From: an uncultured Mucispirillum sp.
GTDB taxonomy: Bacteria; Chrysiogenota; Deferribacteres; Deferribacterales; Mucispirillaceae
Assembly: GCA_910586745.1 (NCBI GenBank)
Contig: CAJUJZ010000038.1
Span: 1 to 17,918, forward strand
Direction of reading: 5' to 3'
Length of the DNA stretch: 17,918 nt
The translations under genes were made by a program, and so were the position numbers. The first letter of the stretch is position 1. Every line of letters starts with the position of its first letter. Below, piece by piece: positions 7,615-14,617 of the stretch. Below the pieces are notes generated by a model, which saw nothing but the letters and a program-made list of their open reading frames with translations, made no database searches and was not told the origin of the DNA.

Positions 7615-8406
7615 TTACCTCAGCATAAAATTAGCAACGCCAACATAAGTTACTAATATTAAAATAAACCCAATAACTGTCCACTGGGCAGTCTGCTTTG
7701 GTGTCATAGGTCTGCGTTTTTTTAATATCATTAATACTGCATATAAAAACCATGTTAGAATTGAAAATATTATTTTTGCAGATGATAAAATTTCTTCTAA
7801 ATTATTCTGCAGCATCCACACAAACCCCAGTGCAGAGCCTATTGTAAAGAAATAAAAGCCTATATGTAAAGATGTATCATTTATACTTGCAATAGTATCA
7901 AGAGCAGGAAACCTTTGGAAAATAAAACCAAAATTTTTCTTTTTAAGCTGTGCTTCCTGAATAAGATACATAATAGATGCAATAAAAGCTGCTACTAAAA
8001 ATGTTGTCCCAAGCATAATAAATGGCAGGTGAACATAACGCCATATAGAATCAACTACAGGATATGACGGGCTTACATTAGGTGGAAAGCATATAGCAAC
8101 AAGAGATGCAGCCACCATAAATGGAGAAATAAAAAGCCCTACAAGAGGTCTTTTATATTTTGCATATAATATAAAATATGTAATACCAAATGAAACACAT
8201 ACCATATTCATTACATCATATAGCGTGGAAGTAGGTACAGCACCAGTATTAAAATACCTTAAAGCCATATCTGCAATATTAAAAAGCAGCCCTGTACCCA
8301 TAAATATATTAAAAAGGCTGCGGACATTTCTATTGCCCCACAGTAAGAAAAGCATTATATGAATAAATGCAATCATATAAAATATCAGAGAAATGTAGGA
8401 AATCAT
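7615..8406 (-). CDS. hemX: HemX/CcsA-like integral membrane protein
   Basis: This 263-residue protein has about eight hydrophobic membrane segments, consistent with the CcsA/HemX cytochrome-c-assembly-like family. Family features include RYVHLPFIMLGTTFLVAAFIASIMYLIQE (from about residue 123), a loop with LKKKN and RFPALDTI, and a later GFYFFTIGSALGFVW segment. The haem-handling WWD motif of true CcsA/CcmC is not present. Together with the position directly before hemA, this favours HemX, which in Bacillus subtilis lies in the hemAXCDB operon and lowers the HemA level. A GAGAGG ribosome site precedes the ATG. It is the first gene of the operon; I find no convincing promoter in the 245-base divergent gap to the MATE gene. 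A cytochrome c biogenesis role remains possible. Confidence 0.8.
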   Translation of the reverse strand: MISYISLIFYMIAFIHIMLFLLWGNRNVRSLFNIFMGTGLLFNIADMALRYFNTGAVPTSTLYDVMNMVCVSFGITYFILYAKYKRPLVGLFISPFMVAASLVAICFPPNVSPSYPVVDSIWRYVHLPFIMLGTTFLVAAFIASIMYLIQEAQLKKKNFGFIFQRFPALDTIASINDTSLHIGFYFFTIGSALGFVWMLQNNLEEILSSAKIIFSILTWFLYAVLMILKKRRPMTPKQTAQWTVIGFILILVTYVGVANFMLR

Positions 8407-8651
8407 AAAAAACCTCTCAATCTATTACAAAAAAGTATATTTGCTGTATATTTTTTAAGCCATAATATTTATGCTGAACAAATAATTATTTATAATATTA
8501 ACCTTATGACTTTTTAAACCTATAAATAAAGTATATATTACAAATTTAACAAAATTTCTACATATTAAAATAAAAATTCAAACTGTAGAACAATATATTC
8601 TTTTGCCAATCATAAGAAAATACAATTTTCTCTTTAAAATATTTTAATAAT

Positions 8652-10034
8652 ATGATATTGCAATGTATGATGTTACAAGAAAATAAATTATGTGTTAAGA
8701 AAAAAATTATCAACCCTGTAAAAAATTTGATACCACTTATGAAAGACAGCTGGAAAATGAGCTGGCCTATTATGGTAATGATGGTATTTGAATTTATTAT
8801 GTCTATGACAGACATATATATTGCAGGCAGATTTGGTGAAGTTGTAAAAGCTGCAACAGGTCTTGCAAGTCAGGTATATAGTTTTTTTATAATGACAGGT
8901 CATGCATTAACTATTGGGGCTGTATCAGTATTATCTCGTCTTTTCTCCTCAGATGATAAAAGAAAATTCCGCTCAGCTGTATTTACTTCTGTCTTTTCTG
9001 CTTTTTTGTTTGGTATGGTAATATGTATAGTTGGGGTAACATTTTCTTCTAAAATAGCCACATTATTAAATGCACCAGATGAAGTAAAAGGGTATGCATC
9101 ATCTTTAATAAAAATATATTTTCTGGGCATTATTTTTCATATGACATTAATTAATATGAATGGTGTATTAAGGTCCTGCAGGCGTGTAACTGTTACTATG
9201 GGAGTAATGATATTTGCAGCTGTATTAAATATTATTTTACTGCTTTACTTTTATAATTTTACAGATTTAGGCTTTAAAGGTATAGCTGTTTCTACAGCTG
9301 TCAGCATAACGGCTGCTTCCATTGTTAATATGGTTATAATGTTTAGAATAATTAAAAAAACATATGTTTTTTCATTTCCTATATTAAAACAGATATTATC
9401 TATTGGCTGGCCTGGCGGTATAGTATCACTTAGCTGGCAGCTTGGTGGCACTGCTCTTTATGCAGTATTAGGTATGCTTTCATATAATTCTGTAGAGATT
9501 ATGGCAGCTTATGCCACAGGGCTTAGAATAGAAAGTGCTATATTTATGCCAGCTTTTGCATTTAATATGGCAAATGCTGTAATTGTCGGCAACTTAATGG
9601 GTAAGAAAAAATTTGATGAAGCATATAAAAGCGGGCTTACAACTGCATTTATTTCTATGGGTGTTGTTACTATTATGATAGCTGTTGTGCTGCTTAATGC
9701 ACGCTCTATTGTAGAATTTTTGGAGCCTAACCCGCAAGTTGTAGATGAAATTATTAAATATATTTATATCTGTATGATTGCAGAACCTTTTATTGCTTTA
9801 AACCTTGCTATGACTGGTGCATTAAATGGTGCAGGGGATACAAAAGCTGCAATGTTTTATGCTGTATTAAATGTATGGGTGTTAAGGCTTCCACTTGCAT
9901 ATATTTTTGGCATAGCATTAGGGTTTCATGCTGCAGGTATATGGTGGGCTTTAAACTCCGGTTTTTTCCTGCAGTCTATACTATCTACTAGAAGATTTAT
10001 AAGCAAAAAATGGCAGAAAATAGAAATAGGATAA
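8652..10034 (+). CDS. MATE-family multidrug/metabolite exporter
   Basis: This is an inner-membrane cation-coupled exporter of the MATE (NorM/DinF-like) family. At 460 residues with about twelve membrane helices arranged as two homologous halves it has the usual size. Telling segments are SWPIMVMMVFEFIMSMTDI near the start, GRFGEVVKAATGLASQ, and the second-half opening GWPGGIVSLSWQLGGTALY at about 250. The pattern of Met-Thr-Gly-Ala-Leu-Asn-Gly-Ala-Gly-Asp (TGALNGAGDTKAA) near the C-terminus is also typical. The start is uncertain: no clear Shine-Dalgarno precedes 8652, and the ATGs at codons 6, 7 and 30 are alternatives. The substrate cannot be read from sequence. The broken kinase gene begins three bases after its stop. 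Confidence 0.93.
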   Translation: MILQCMMLQENKLCVKKKIINPVKNLIPLMKDSWKMSWPIMVMMVFEFIMSMTDIYIAGRFGEVVKAATGLASQVYSFFIMTGHALTIGAVSVLSRLFSSDDKRKFRSAVFTSVFSAFLFGMVICIVGVTFSSKIATLLNAPDEVKGYASSLIKIYFLGIIFHMTLINMNGVLRSCRRVTVTMGVMIFAAVLNIILLLYFYNFTDLGFKGIAVSTAVSITAASIVNMVIMFRIIKKTYVFSFPILKQILSIGWPGGIVSLSWQLGGTALYAVLGMLSYNSVEIMAAYATGLRIESAIFMPAFAFNMANAVIVGNLMGKKKFDEAYKSGLTTAFISMGVVTIMIAVVLLNARSIVEFLEPNPQVVDEIIKYIYICMIAEPFIALNLAMTGALNGAGDTKAAMFYAVLNVWVLRLPLAYIFGIALGFHAAGIWWALNSGFFLQSILSTRRFISKKWQKIEIG

Positions 10035-10037
10035 ATT

Positions 10038-10573
10038 ATGGTTATATTAATTAATGGTGCATCATGCACAGGAAAAACTAATTTTTCACAAAAATTAATG
10101 GAAAAATATAAAATACCATATTTATCTATAGATCATATAAAAATGGGGCTGATTAGAAGCAGAAATACTTATCTTACACCATACGATGATGAAAAACTTC
10201 AGCCATATTTATGGAATATTGTAAAGGATATTATTAAGACAGTTATAGAAAATAATCAGAACATTATAATAGAAGGAGCATATATTCCTTTTGACTATAA
10301 AAAAGATTTTACTTAGGGTATTTAGATAAAATAAAATATGTATGCCTTGCTATGACTGAAAACTATATAAATAACAATTATAATCTTATTATAGAGAAGG
10401 CTTGTATTATAGAAAATAGAGGAGCAGCATTTTCTATTGATAAAGATTTTTTAATAAATGAAAATAAAAAATATATAGAAAACTGCACAAAGTATAATCT
10501 TCCTGTAAAGCTTATAGATGATAAATACTTAATAAATGTTGACTTAGGAAACATATTGTTTAAATTAAAATAA
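10038..10573 (+). pseudogene. P-loop kinase (adenylate-kinase/zeta-toxin-like), frameshifted
   Basis: Two frames together encode one small P-loop phosphotransferase. The first (10038-10316) begins VILINGASCTGKTNF, whose GASCTGKT is a Walker A loop, followed by YLSIDHIKMGLIRS and NIIIEGAYIPFDYKK, then a premature TAG. The second picks up with YLDKIKYVCLAMTENYI and ends at 10573. Adding one A to the six-A run at 10299-10304 joins them into one 178-codon frame, DYKKRFYLGYLDKIKY, which is a sensible length for the family. These proteins are often labelled adenylate kinase or zeta toxin, but their substrate is unproven. The gene follows the MATE stop by three bases and has no partner antitoxin. 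The break could be a real mutation, slippage-dependent expression or a sequencing error in the run. Confidence 0.75.
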
Positions 10574-10579
10574 AAAATG

Positions 10580-10607
10580 TAGACAAATAATTTTTTTGTG
10601 CTATATA
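10580..10607 (+). promoter_or_regulatory. Weak promoter candidate before the DUF2156 gene
   Basis: TAGACA (10580-10585) and TATATA (10602-10607) are separated by 16 bases. Both boxes match consensus imperfectly, and the sequence is AT-rich. It is offered because the gap after the broken kinase gene is the first place downstream of MATE where a new start would be useful. Confidence 0.3.
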
Positions 10608-10626
10608 TGAAAACTCTAATAAATAT

Positions 10627-11508
10627 ATGATAAATGGTAATTATAAAATGGATTTTAAAGAATTAGAATATTCTCACAGAGCATCTCTTGCACCAATACT
10701 TCGTGCAAAAAACTCATATCTTTCTGAATACAGCTTTACTAATGCATATTTATTTAGAAAGCCGCATAATTATCAAGTGGCAGAAAGTGATGGCTGCACA
10801 TTTTTATATGGTGTAACTTATGATAATAAAACATATATGATGCCGGTATGTCCTCTTGAAATTATACCTCAGAAAAAATTAATTGAAATGGGTGCATTAG
10901 TTGATTTTTTCTTTCCTATTCAAGAAGAATGGCTTATATTTTTTCCAGAAGATAAGTTTACTTATTCTTATCTTGATGGCGATTCTGACTATATATATTT
11001 AACAGAAAGGCTTGCAACAATGGCAGGAAGGAAGCTTGCAAAAAAAAGAAATCTGTTAAAGCAGTATAATGAAGGGTATAAAACAGAAGATTTTGAGCTT
11101 ACTCCAGAAAGGTTTGATGATGCAAAATATGTCCTTGATATTTGGGAAAGGGATATACAAATGGCAGAAAATCATGGTTCAGATTATGCAGAAACTTTGG
11201 AAGCTCTTGAAAAAATGACAGAGTTTAATCTTCGTGGAATGATTTCTTATGCTGATGATAAACCATCTGGCTTTGTTCTTGGTGAAGAATTAAATGATGA
11301 AACATTTGCACTTCACTTTGCAAAAGGTGTAAGAGAATATAAAGGAATATACCAGCATTTATATAATGCTTTCAGCATTAAGCTAAACAGTGAATATAAG
11401 TATATTAACTTTGAGCAGGATTTAGGAAAAGATACGCTGCGTCAGGCAAAGTCAACATATTATCCTGATGAAATGCGTAAAAAATACAGAGTAGCTTTAA
11501 TTAAATAA
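10627..11508 (+). CDS. DUF2156 (phosphatidylglycerol lysyltransferase-like) protein
   Basis: The 286-293 residue protein matches the stand-alone DUF2156 family, two fused GNAT-like folds related to the soluble domain of MprF, which moves an amino acid from aminoacyl-tRNA to a lipid. Characteristic stretches are LSEYSFTNAYLFRK (32-45), DSDYIYLTERLATMAGRKL then AKKRNLLKQY (119-147), FALHFAKGVREYKGIYQHL, and INFEQDLGKDTLRQAK plus the closing Y-x-P-D-E-x-x-x-K-Y. No membrane segments are present, so unlike MprF it is cytoplasmic, and its acceptor is unknown. The ATG at 10648 (MDFKELEYSH) fits the family start better than 10627; neither has a strong Shine-Dalgarno. The perfect hairpin at 11575-11608 probably ends its transcript. 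Confidence 0.85.
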   Translation: MINGNYKMDFKELEYSHRASLAPILRAKNSYLSEYSFTNAYLFRKPHNYQVAESDGCTFLYGVTYDNKTYMMPVCPLEIIPQKKLIEMGALVDFFFPIQEEWLIFFPEDKFTYSYLDGDSDYIYLTERLATMAGRKLAKKRNLLKQYNEGYKTEDFELTPERFDDAKYVLDIWERDIQMAENHGSDYAETLEALEKMTEFNLRGMISYADDKPSGFVLGEELNDETFALHFAKGVREYKGIYQHLYNAFSIKLNSEYKYINFEQDLGKDTLRQAKSTYYPDEMRKKYRVALIK

Positions 11509-11574
11509 GTTAAATTGCGAAATATGGGTTTATATGCAGTTTAATTTGGTAATGGAATATGATGAATTAGAAAG

Positions 11575-11608
11575 TATAAATAAGCATTTTTATAAATGCT
11601 TATTTATA
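11575..11608. terminator. 15-bp hairpin between convergent genes, likely bidirectional terminator
   Basis: Perfect 15-base arms (11575-11589 and 11594-11608) surround a four-base loop. It stands between the DUF2156 stop and the 3' end of the PH-domain pseudogene, which read toward each other. Neither side has a long T run, so termination efficiency is uncertain. The arms are mostly A/T with one GC pair cluster. Confidence 0.55.
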
Positions 11609-11633
11609 GGTAATTACATTATGTGTATTATTT

Positions 11634-12054
11634 TTAATTGCTATGAGTCTCATCTATTATGTTTTCAAATTCTATTTTCATAATAGCAGGATTAGATATA
11701 TTTTTCATATATAATTTAGAAGTACCAGAACCAACAAATTTTAAAGTTCCATAACCTAAAACTCTGCCAAAAAAAACTGCTCTACAGATTCTATTTTTTG
11801 ATTTCTTAGTTCATTTGTTTTCAAGCAATAATTCCATATTTTTCTATTACTCGTTTATTTATGAATATCATTTCTCTCTTTTTTAAATCTAAAACTTTAA
11901 TGATGATAAATGGTATAGTGATTATAAACCATACTGTAAGAATAGTAAAAATAACTAACCAAACCCAGTTAATCTAATGCAGCTCTGCAATAGATTTTAT
12001 TTATTCATCTTTTGAAAGATACCTTAGTAAATAGCTAATTTATTTTTGAGACAT
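11634..12054 (-). pseudogene. Bacterial PH-domain (DUF304-like) protein, heavily decayed
   Basis: About 140 codons remain recognisable, but they are spread over three frames. The first frame starts MSQK at the ATG at 12054 and gives INWVWLVIFTILTVWFIITI (two-helix membrane region), then KREMIFINKRVIEKYGII. It contains at least seven stops, including TAA, TAG and TGA. A second frame supplies NELRNQKIESVEQ. The third supplies GRVLGYGTLKFVGSGTSKL, then NISNPAIMKIEF, and ends at a TAA at 11634. The order KRVI-EKYGII, the K-I-E-S-V block, and G-R-x-L-G-Y-G-T with a closing N-P is the bacterial PH (YdbS/DUF304) signature. Several stops are one transition away from Gln or Trp, as expected of drift after loss of selection. 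Because all three stop codons occur and two frameshifts exist, recoding is not a sensible explanation. Its ribosome site (GTGGAG) and promoter look intact. Confidence 0.8.
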
Positions 12055-12083
12055 TATAAACTCCACTTTAATTTTATGGCGGC

Positions 12084-12111
12084 ATTATAACACAGGGGGG
12101 GGGATTATCAA
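12084..12111 (-). promoter_or_regulatory. Strong promoter with a C9 run in its spacer
   Basis: On the minus strand TTGATA (12106-12111) and a perfect TATAAT (12084-12089) are separated by 16 bases. Nine consecutive C (12095-12103, G on the plus strand) form most of the spacer. The -10 is extended, TGTTATAAT. It lies 30 bases upstream of the PH-domain pseudogene ATG. Homopolymer runs in promoter spacers are a known basis of phase variation, for example in Neisseria porA and opc, because slippage alters the -35 to -10 distance. One added C would give the optimal 17. Confidence 0.75.
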
Positions 12112-12174
12112 GTGTTTTTTTATTGTATGGTATATGATTTATTGATATTAAAAAATTTGAATGAAATGGTTTGC

Positions 12175-12216
12175 ATATAATATTCTTATTTTTAAAATCA
12201 AATAAGAATATTATAT
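12175..12216. terminator. 17-bp hairpin after the DUF1269 gene
   Basis: Perfect 17-base arms (12175-12191 and 12200-12216) enclose an eight-base loop, starting 16 bases past the DUF1269 stop. Two of 17 pairs are G-C. A T tract is lacking on the minus side, so it is a plausible but not canonical terminator. Position and symmetry are the evidence. Confidence 0.5.
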
Positions 12217-12231
12217 TAAATATATTAATGA

Positions 12232-12723
12232 TTATTCTTTTGAACCATCAAGGGCTTTGCGAAGTTTTTCTTCATCTTCGCTTGCAAGAGAAGTTTGTAA
12301 AATTGTACCGCCAGTGCCTTTTAATTCTGCTAATGCTTTATCGCTTAAATCTGAATGAAGAAGAATGAAAAGGGTAGATGTTCCTGGTTTCATTTGGTCT
12401 GCCAGCTGTTTCATAAATTTATCATCTATACCTATATCACTTAATGCACCACTTACCGCTCCTGCTGCACCGCCTATTGCAAAACCAAGCAGCGGATTTA
12501 AAAAGATTGCACCAATCAGCATACCCCAGAATCCGCCGCCTAATGCACCATAAGCTGTTAAGTTATTCATCTGGCGAAGTTTTACTTTGCCGTCTTGTTT
12601 TTTTACTGCAACAACTGCATCTTCTAATTCAACCAGATAGCTTTTCTGCATTTTTAAAAAGTCAAGCCTTATCTGTTCTGCTTTTAATTCATCATCATAA
12701 GAAACAACTATTAATTTACTCAT
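12232..12723 (-). CDS. DUF1269 membrane protein, 163 aa
   Basis: This small protein has the DUF1269 layout: an N-terminal beta-alpha segment (SKLIVVSYDD, then a helix and DAVVAVKKQDGKVKLRQ), a glycine-rich hydrophobic hairpin at about residues 56-95 (AYGALGGGFWGMLIGAIFL, then GFAIGGAAGAVSGAL), and a C-terminal half ending in ALAELKGTGGTILQTSL. Proteins of this family are membrane-associated and their function is unknown; some are reported in stress or envelope contexts. An AAAGGAG ribosome site precedes the ATG. It is a single-gene unit with its own near-consensus promoter upstream and a hairpin downstream, so it is probably well expressed. Confidence 0.9.
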   Translation of the reverse strand: MSKLIVVSYDDELKAEQIRLDFLKMQKSYLVELEDAVVAVKKQDGKVKLRQMNNLTAYGALGGGFWGMLIGAIFLNPLLGFAIGGAAGAVSGALSDIGIDDKFMKQLADQMKPGTSTLFILLHSDLSDKALAELKGTGGTILQTSLASEDEEKLRKALDGSKE

Positions 12724-12752
12724 TTTTTACTCCTTTACTTTTTTGATAATGG

Positions 12753-12781
12753 ATTTTACAAACTATTATACATAGTGTCAA
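12753..12781 (-). promoter_or_regulatory. Promoter of the DUF1269 gene
   Basis: TTGACA (12776-12781, perfect -35) and TAAAAT (12753-12758) are exactly 17 bases apart, starting about 30 bases upstream of the gene's ATG. This is the best consensus match in the window together with the poly-C promoter. Confidence 0.75.
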
Positions 12782-12797
12782 TATATAAATATAGTGT

Positions 12798-12827
12798 TTG
12801 ACTTATCAAATGGTTGATATTTGTCAA
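12798..12827. promoter_or_regulatory. Inverted repeat upstream of the DUF1269 promoter, possible operator
   Basis: TTGAC-TATCAA (12798-12809) and TTGATA-GTCAA (12814-12827) form an interrupted dyad with 11 paired positions, one side having two extra bases. It ends 17 bases upstream of the -35. That position suits an activator rather than a repressor, but no regulator gene is next to it. Confidence 0.35.
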
Positions 12828-12859
12828 GAAAACAGCCAGATAATTAAAGGATGTTTAGT

Positions 12860-12886
12860 CAGCAGTGATATAAACTATCACTGCTG
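12860..12886. terminator. Hairpin ending the cytochrome b5/EngB operon
   Basis: Perfect 11-base arms containing CAGCAGTGATA and its complement (12860-12870 and 12876-12886) flank a five-base loop. The hairpin begins nine bases past the stop of the last gene of the leftward operon. It is the most GC-containing hairpin in the window. A clear T run is lacking, so a role in mRNA 3'-end stability is an alternative. Confidence 0.55.
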
Positions 12887-12895
12887 TATATGATA

Positions 12896-13429
12896 TTATA
12901 GAAACATATATTTTGAATGGGAAAGATTTTTTATTTTGTTACTTTCTTTATCAAGTATCATAATGATGATTTTGTCCTGCTCAAAAGGTATTTCCCATAT
13001 AATTCTGTTTTCATTTTTATAGTAATGCAGGCCTATTGCAGAGATTTTATCTTCTAAGCTTATTTTATTTTCTTTACTGTCAGCAGGCATAGGAATAACT
13101 CTTGAAGAATATATAAAGTCATATCCTGCAAAAGCCGAGCCTTCAGCAAAAATATTACCTTTCATTTGCATTTTTAATGTGGAGTTAATAAGATTGCCTG
13201 TAATATTTAAGTCAATAGTTACCTGACCTTTACTGCCTGTAATAGAGTTTTTATCATCAGAATCTATGAATATTCGTTTATCCTTTAATATTACAAACCG
13301 TTCTATTTCATAAGTACCGTTAAGACTTACTGGATTTTCTGTAATATTTATTGTCATAGGTTCAGAAATATCTGCAAAAGCAAATGTAGAGTTTACTGCC
13401 ATTATAAGCAGTATTAAAAGAATGCGCAT
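12896..13429 (-). CDS. Exported protein of unknown function, paralogue B
   Basis: I do not recognise the family. The ATG at 13429 is the likely start: GAGGA lies just upstream, and the preceding gene's TAA ends two bases earlier. A longer reading from a TTG at 13441 is less likely. Residues 1-19 (MRILLILLIMAVNSTFAFA) form a Sec signal peptide with an A-x-A cleavage site. The mature part shares a clear pattern with its neighbour: P-x-S-x-NGTYE-x-ER, DSD, K-G-x-x-T-I, KMQM-x-G, Y-x-F-x-Y-S, S-x-IG, and IWE-(I/M)-PFE. These blocks alternate hydrophobic and polar residues as in a beta barrel or sandwich. The final 25 residues diverge. It is most likely periplasmic or surface-attached, but no lipobox is present. 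Confidence 0.8.
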   Translation of the reverse strand: MRILLILLIMAVNSTFAFADISEPMTINITENPVSLNGTYEIERFVILKDKRIFIDSDDKNSITGSKGQVTIDLNITGNLINSTLKMQMKGNIFAEGSAFAGYDFIYSSRVIPMPADSKENKISLEDKISAIGLHYYKNENRIIWEIPFEQDKIIIMILDKESNKIKNLSHSKYMFL

Positions 13430-13430
13430 A

Positions 13431-13973
13431 TTAGTCCTCAAAAATTATAAAAGGCTTTTTATCTATTATAGTAGAAATATTATTTTTCTTTTCTAATTTT
13501 AAAATAAGAGTGCAGCCTTTTTCAAATGGCATTTCCCATATTAAATCTTCATGGTCATATATTGTCATACCTATAGAAGAAAGTGCTTTTGAAAGAGATG
13601 TTCCTGATGGTCTTTGAGCTGTAAAAGTTTGGCTGTCATATAAAAAAGCATAATTAGATATTTCTGACCTTTTAAAAGCTGGTCCTGCCATCTGCATTTT
13701 ATATATTAAGTCAACAGCAACATTATTCTGGCTTATTTTCATATTGATTGTTGCTACACCTTTATCATCATATACATCATAGCTGTTATCTGAATCAAGC
13801 AGAGTGTTATCGCCGTTTCTTATAATTAATCTTTCCACTTCATAAGTGCCGTTAAAGCTTAAAGGGTCAGTTAATGATATTGGAACAGGAACACCTGCAT
13901 ATCGGTTAGTCTGTGTAAAACCTGTAGAATAAAAACTTATTATTAAAAGGCTGAATAATATTAATTTTTTCAT
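13431..13973 (-). CDS. Exported protein of unknown function, paralogue A
   Basis: This is the sister of the next gene downstream, also unrecognised. A signal peptide covers roughly residues 1-20 (MKKLILFSLLIISFYSTGFT). The mature protein of about 160 residues carries the shared blocks: PLSFNGTYEVERLIIRNGDN, DSDNSYDVYDDKGVATI, YKMQMAG, YAFLYDS, LSSIGMTIYD and LIWEMPFEKG. The strand-like spacing and the small size suggest a lipocalin- or beta-sandwich-like fold, which is a guess. A GGAG ribosome site precedes the ATG. It lies 50 bases downstream of the PLD-like gene and one or two bases upstream of its paralogue, so the pair arose by tandem duplication within the operon and is probably made together. 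Confidence 0.8.
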   Translation of the reverse strand: MKKLILFSLLIISFYSTGFTQTNRYAGVPVPISLTDPLSFNGTYEVERLIIRNGDNTLLDSDNSYDVYDDKGVATINMKISQNNVAVDLIYKMQMAGPAFKRSEISNYAFLYDSQTFTAQRPSGTSLSKALSSIGMTIYDHEDLIWEMPFEKGCTLILKLEKKNNISTIIDKKPFIIFED

Positions 13974-14023
13974 ATTTCTACTCCATTATAAAGTATAGTC
14001 GTCTATATTTGAAAGAAGTTACA

Positions 14024-14617
14024 CTATTCTTGTATTTTTGTAAAATATTCTTTTATTTTTTCTGCTTCATTTTTAGATACTATCCTGACAGAACTTTCGC
14101 TGTTTCTTTTCATAGCACTGTATGTAAAATTATGACTGCCTGTATAAATGATTTTATCATCAATCAAGCATAATTTTGCATGAAGTTTTTTACTTTCATT
14201 ATCAAATAATACATTTATACCATATTTTTCTAAATATGTGGCAGTGTTTTCATTATATTTGTTTGACAAATCATCCTTATAGCCAGATTTTTCAAAGATT
14301 ATTGTAACATCAACATTCCGCTTTGCAGCATTAATAAGTGCAGAAGTAATTAAGGGAACAGGTTCTTCCAGATTTTTAATATTATAATTATCTATCTTAT
14401 ACATAAATAAGGCACATGTTATGCTTTTTTCAGCACGAGCTGTATCTGAAACAAAAGATGAGATATATTCATCATTATTTAAGATTTTAAAAGAGCCATC
14501 CATTGTATCTGGTTTAGAAATAATATTTGTAATAAGCACAAAAAGGGCGAAAAGAACAGGGGAAATAATTTTTAAGATAGTAATTAAATAGCTGTAATTT
14601 TTTCTATCTCTTGCCAT
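14024..14617 (-). CDS. Membrane-anchored single-HKD phospholipase D-like protein
   Basis: The 197-residue protein has an N-terminal membrane helix (about 11-33) followed by one PLD domain. The HKD motif is complete: His146, Lys148 and Asp153 in HAKLCLIDDK, then G160-S161-x-N163 (GSHNFTYSA) and Glu174. One copy per chain means activity as a dimer, as in the Nuc-type nucleases. The domain would face the periplasm if the N-terminus stays inside; a nuclease or phosphodiesterase role is likely, substrate unknown. The start overlaps the last 34 bases of engB on the same strand, with only a weak ribosome site, implying coupled translation. Cardiolipin synthase is excluded by the single motif. Confidence 0.85.
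   Translation of the reverse strand: MARDRKNYSYLITILKIISPVLFALFVLITNIISKPDTMDGSFKILNNDEYISSFVSDTARAEKSITCALFMYKIDNYNIKNLEEPVPLITSALINAAKRNVDVTIIFEKSGYKDDLSNKYNENTATYLEKYGINVLFDNESKKLHAKLCLIDDKIIYTGSHNFTYSAMKRNSESSVRIVSKNEAEKIKEYFTKIQE

Noticed and set aside
7615..8406. True CcsA/CcmC haem-delivery protein
   Set aside because: The tryptophan-rich WWD haem motif is not seen, and the position before hemA favours HemX; kept only as an alternative.
10038..10573. Zeta-type toxin of a toxin-antitoxin pair
   Set aside because: No small antitoxin gene is adjacent: MATE ends three bases upstream and DUF2156 follows. The frame is also broken.
11634..12054. The PH-domain region as a gene read with stop-codon reassignment
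   Set aside because: TAA, TAG and TGA all interrupt it and two frame changes are needed, whereas neighbouring genes use these as normal stops.
13430..13441. Overlapping TTG start for paralogue B
   Set aside because: The ATG four codons later has GAGGA at proper distance and gives a cleaner signal peptide.
13950..14000. A perfect TATAAT just upstream of paralogue A as its promoter
   Set aside because: It ends only 11 bases before the ATG, so transcription would start after the ribosome site; the -35 match is also poor.
14024..14617. Cardiolipin synthase
   Set aside because: Only one HKD motif and one membrane helix in 197 residues; cardiolipin synthases carry two motifs and are much longer.
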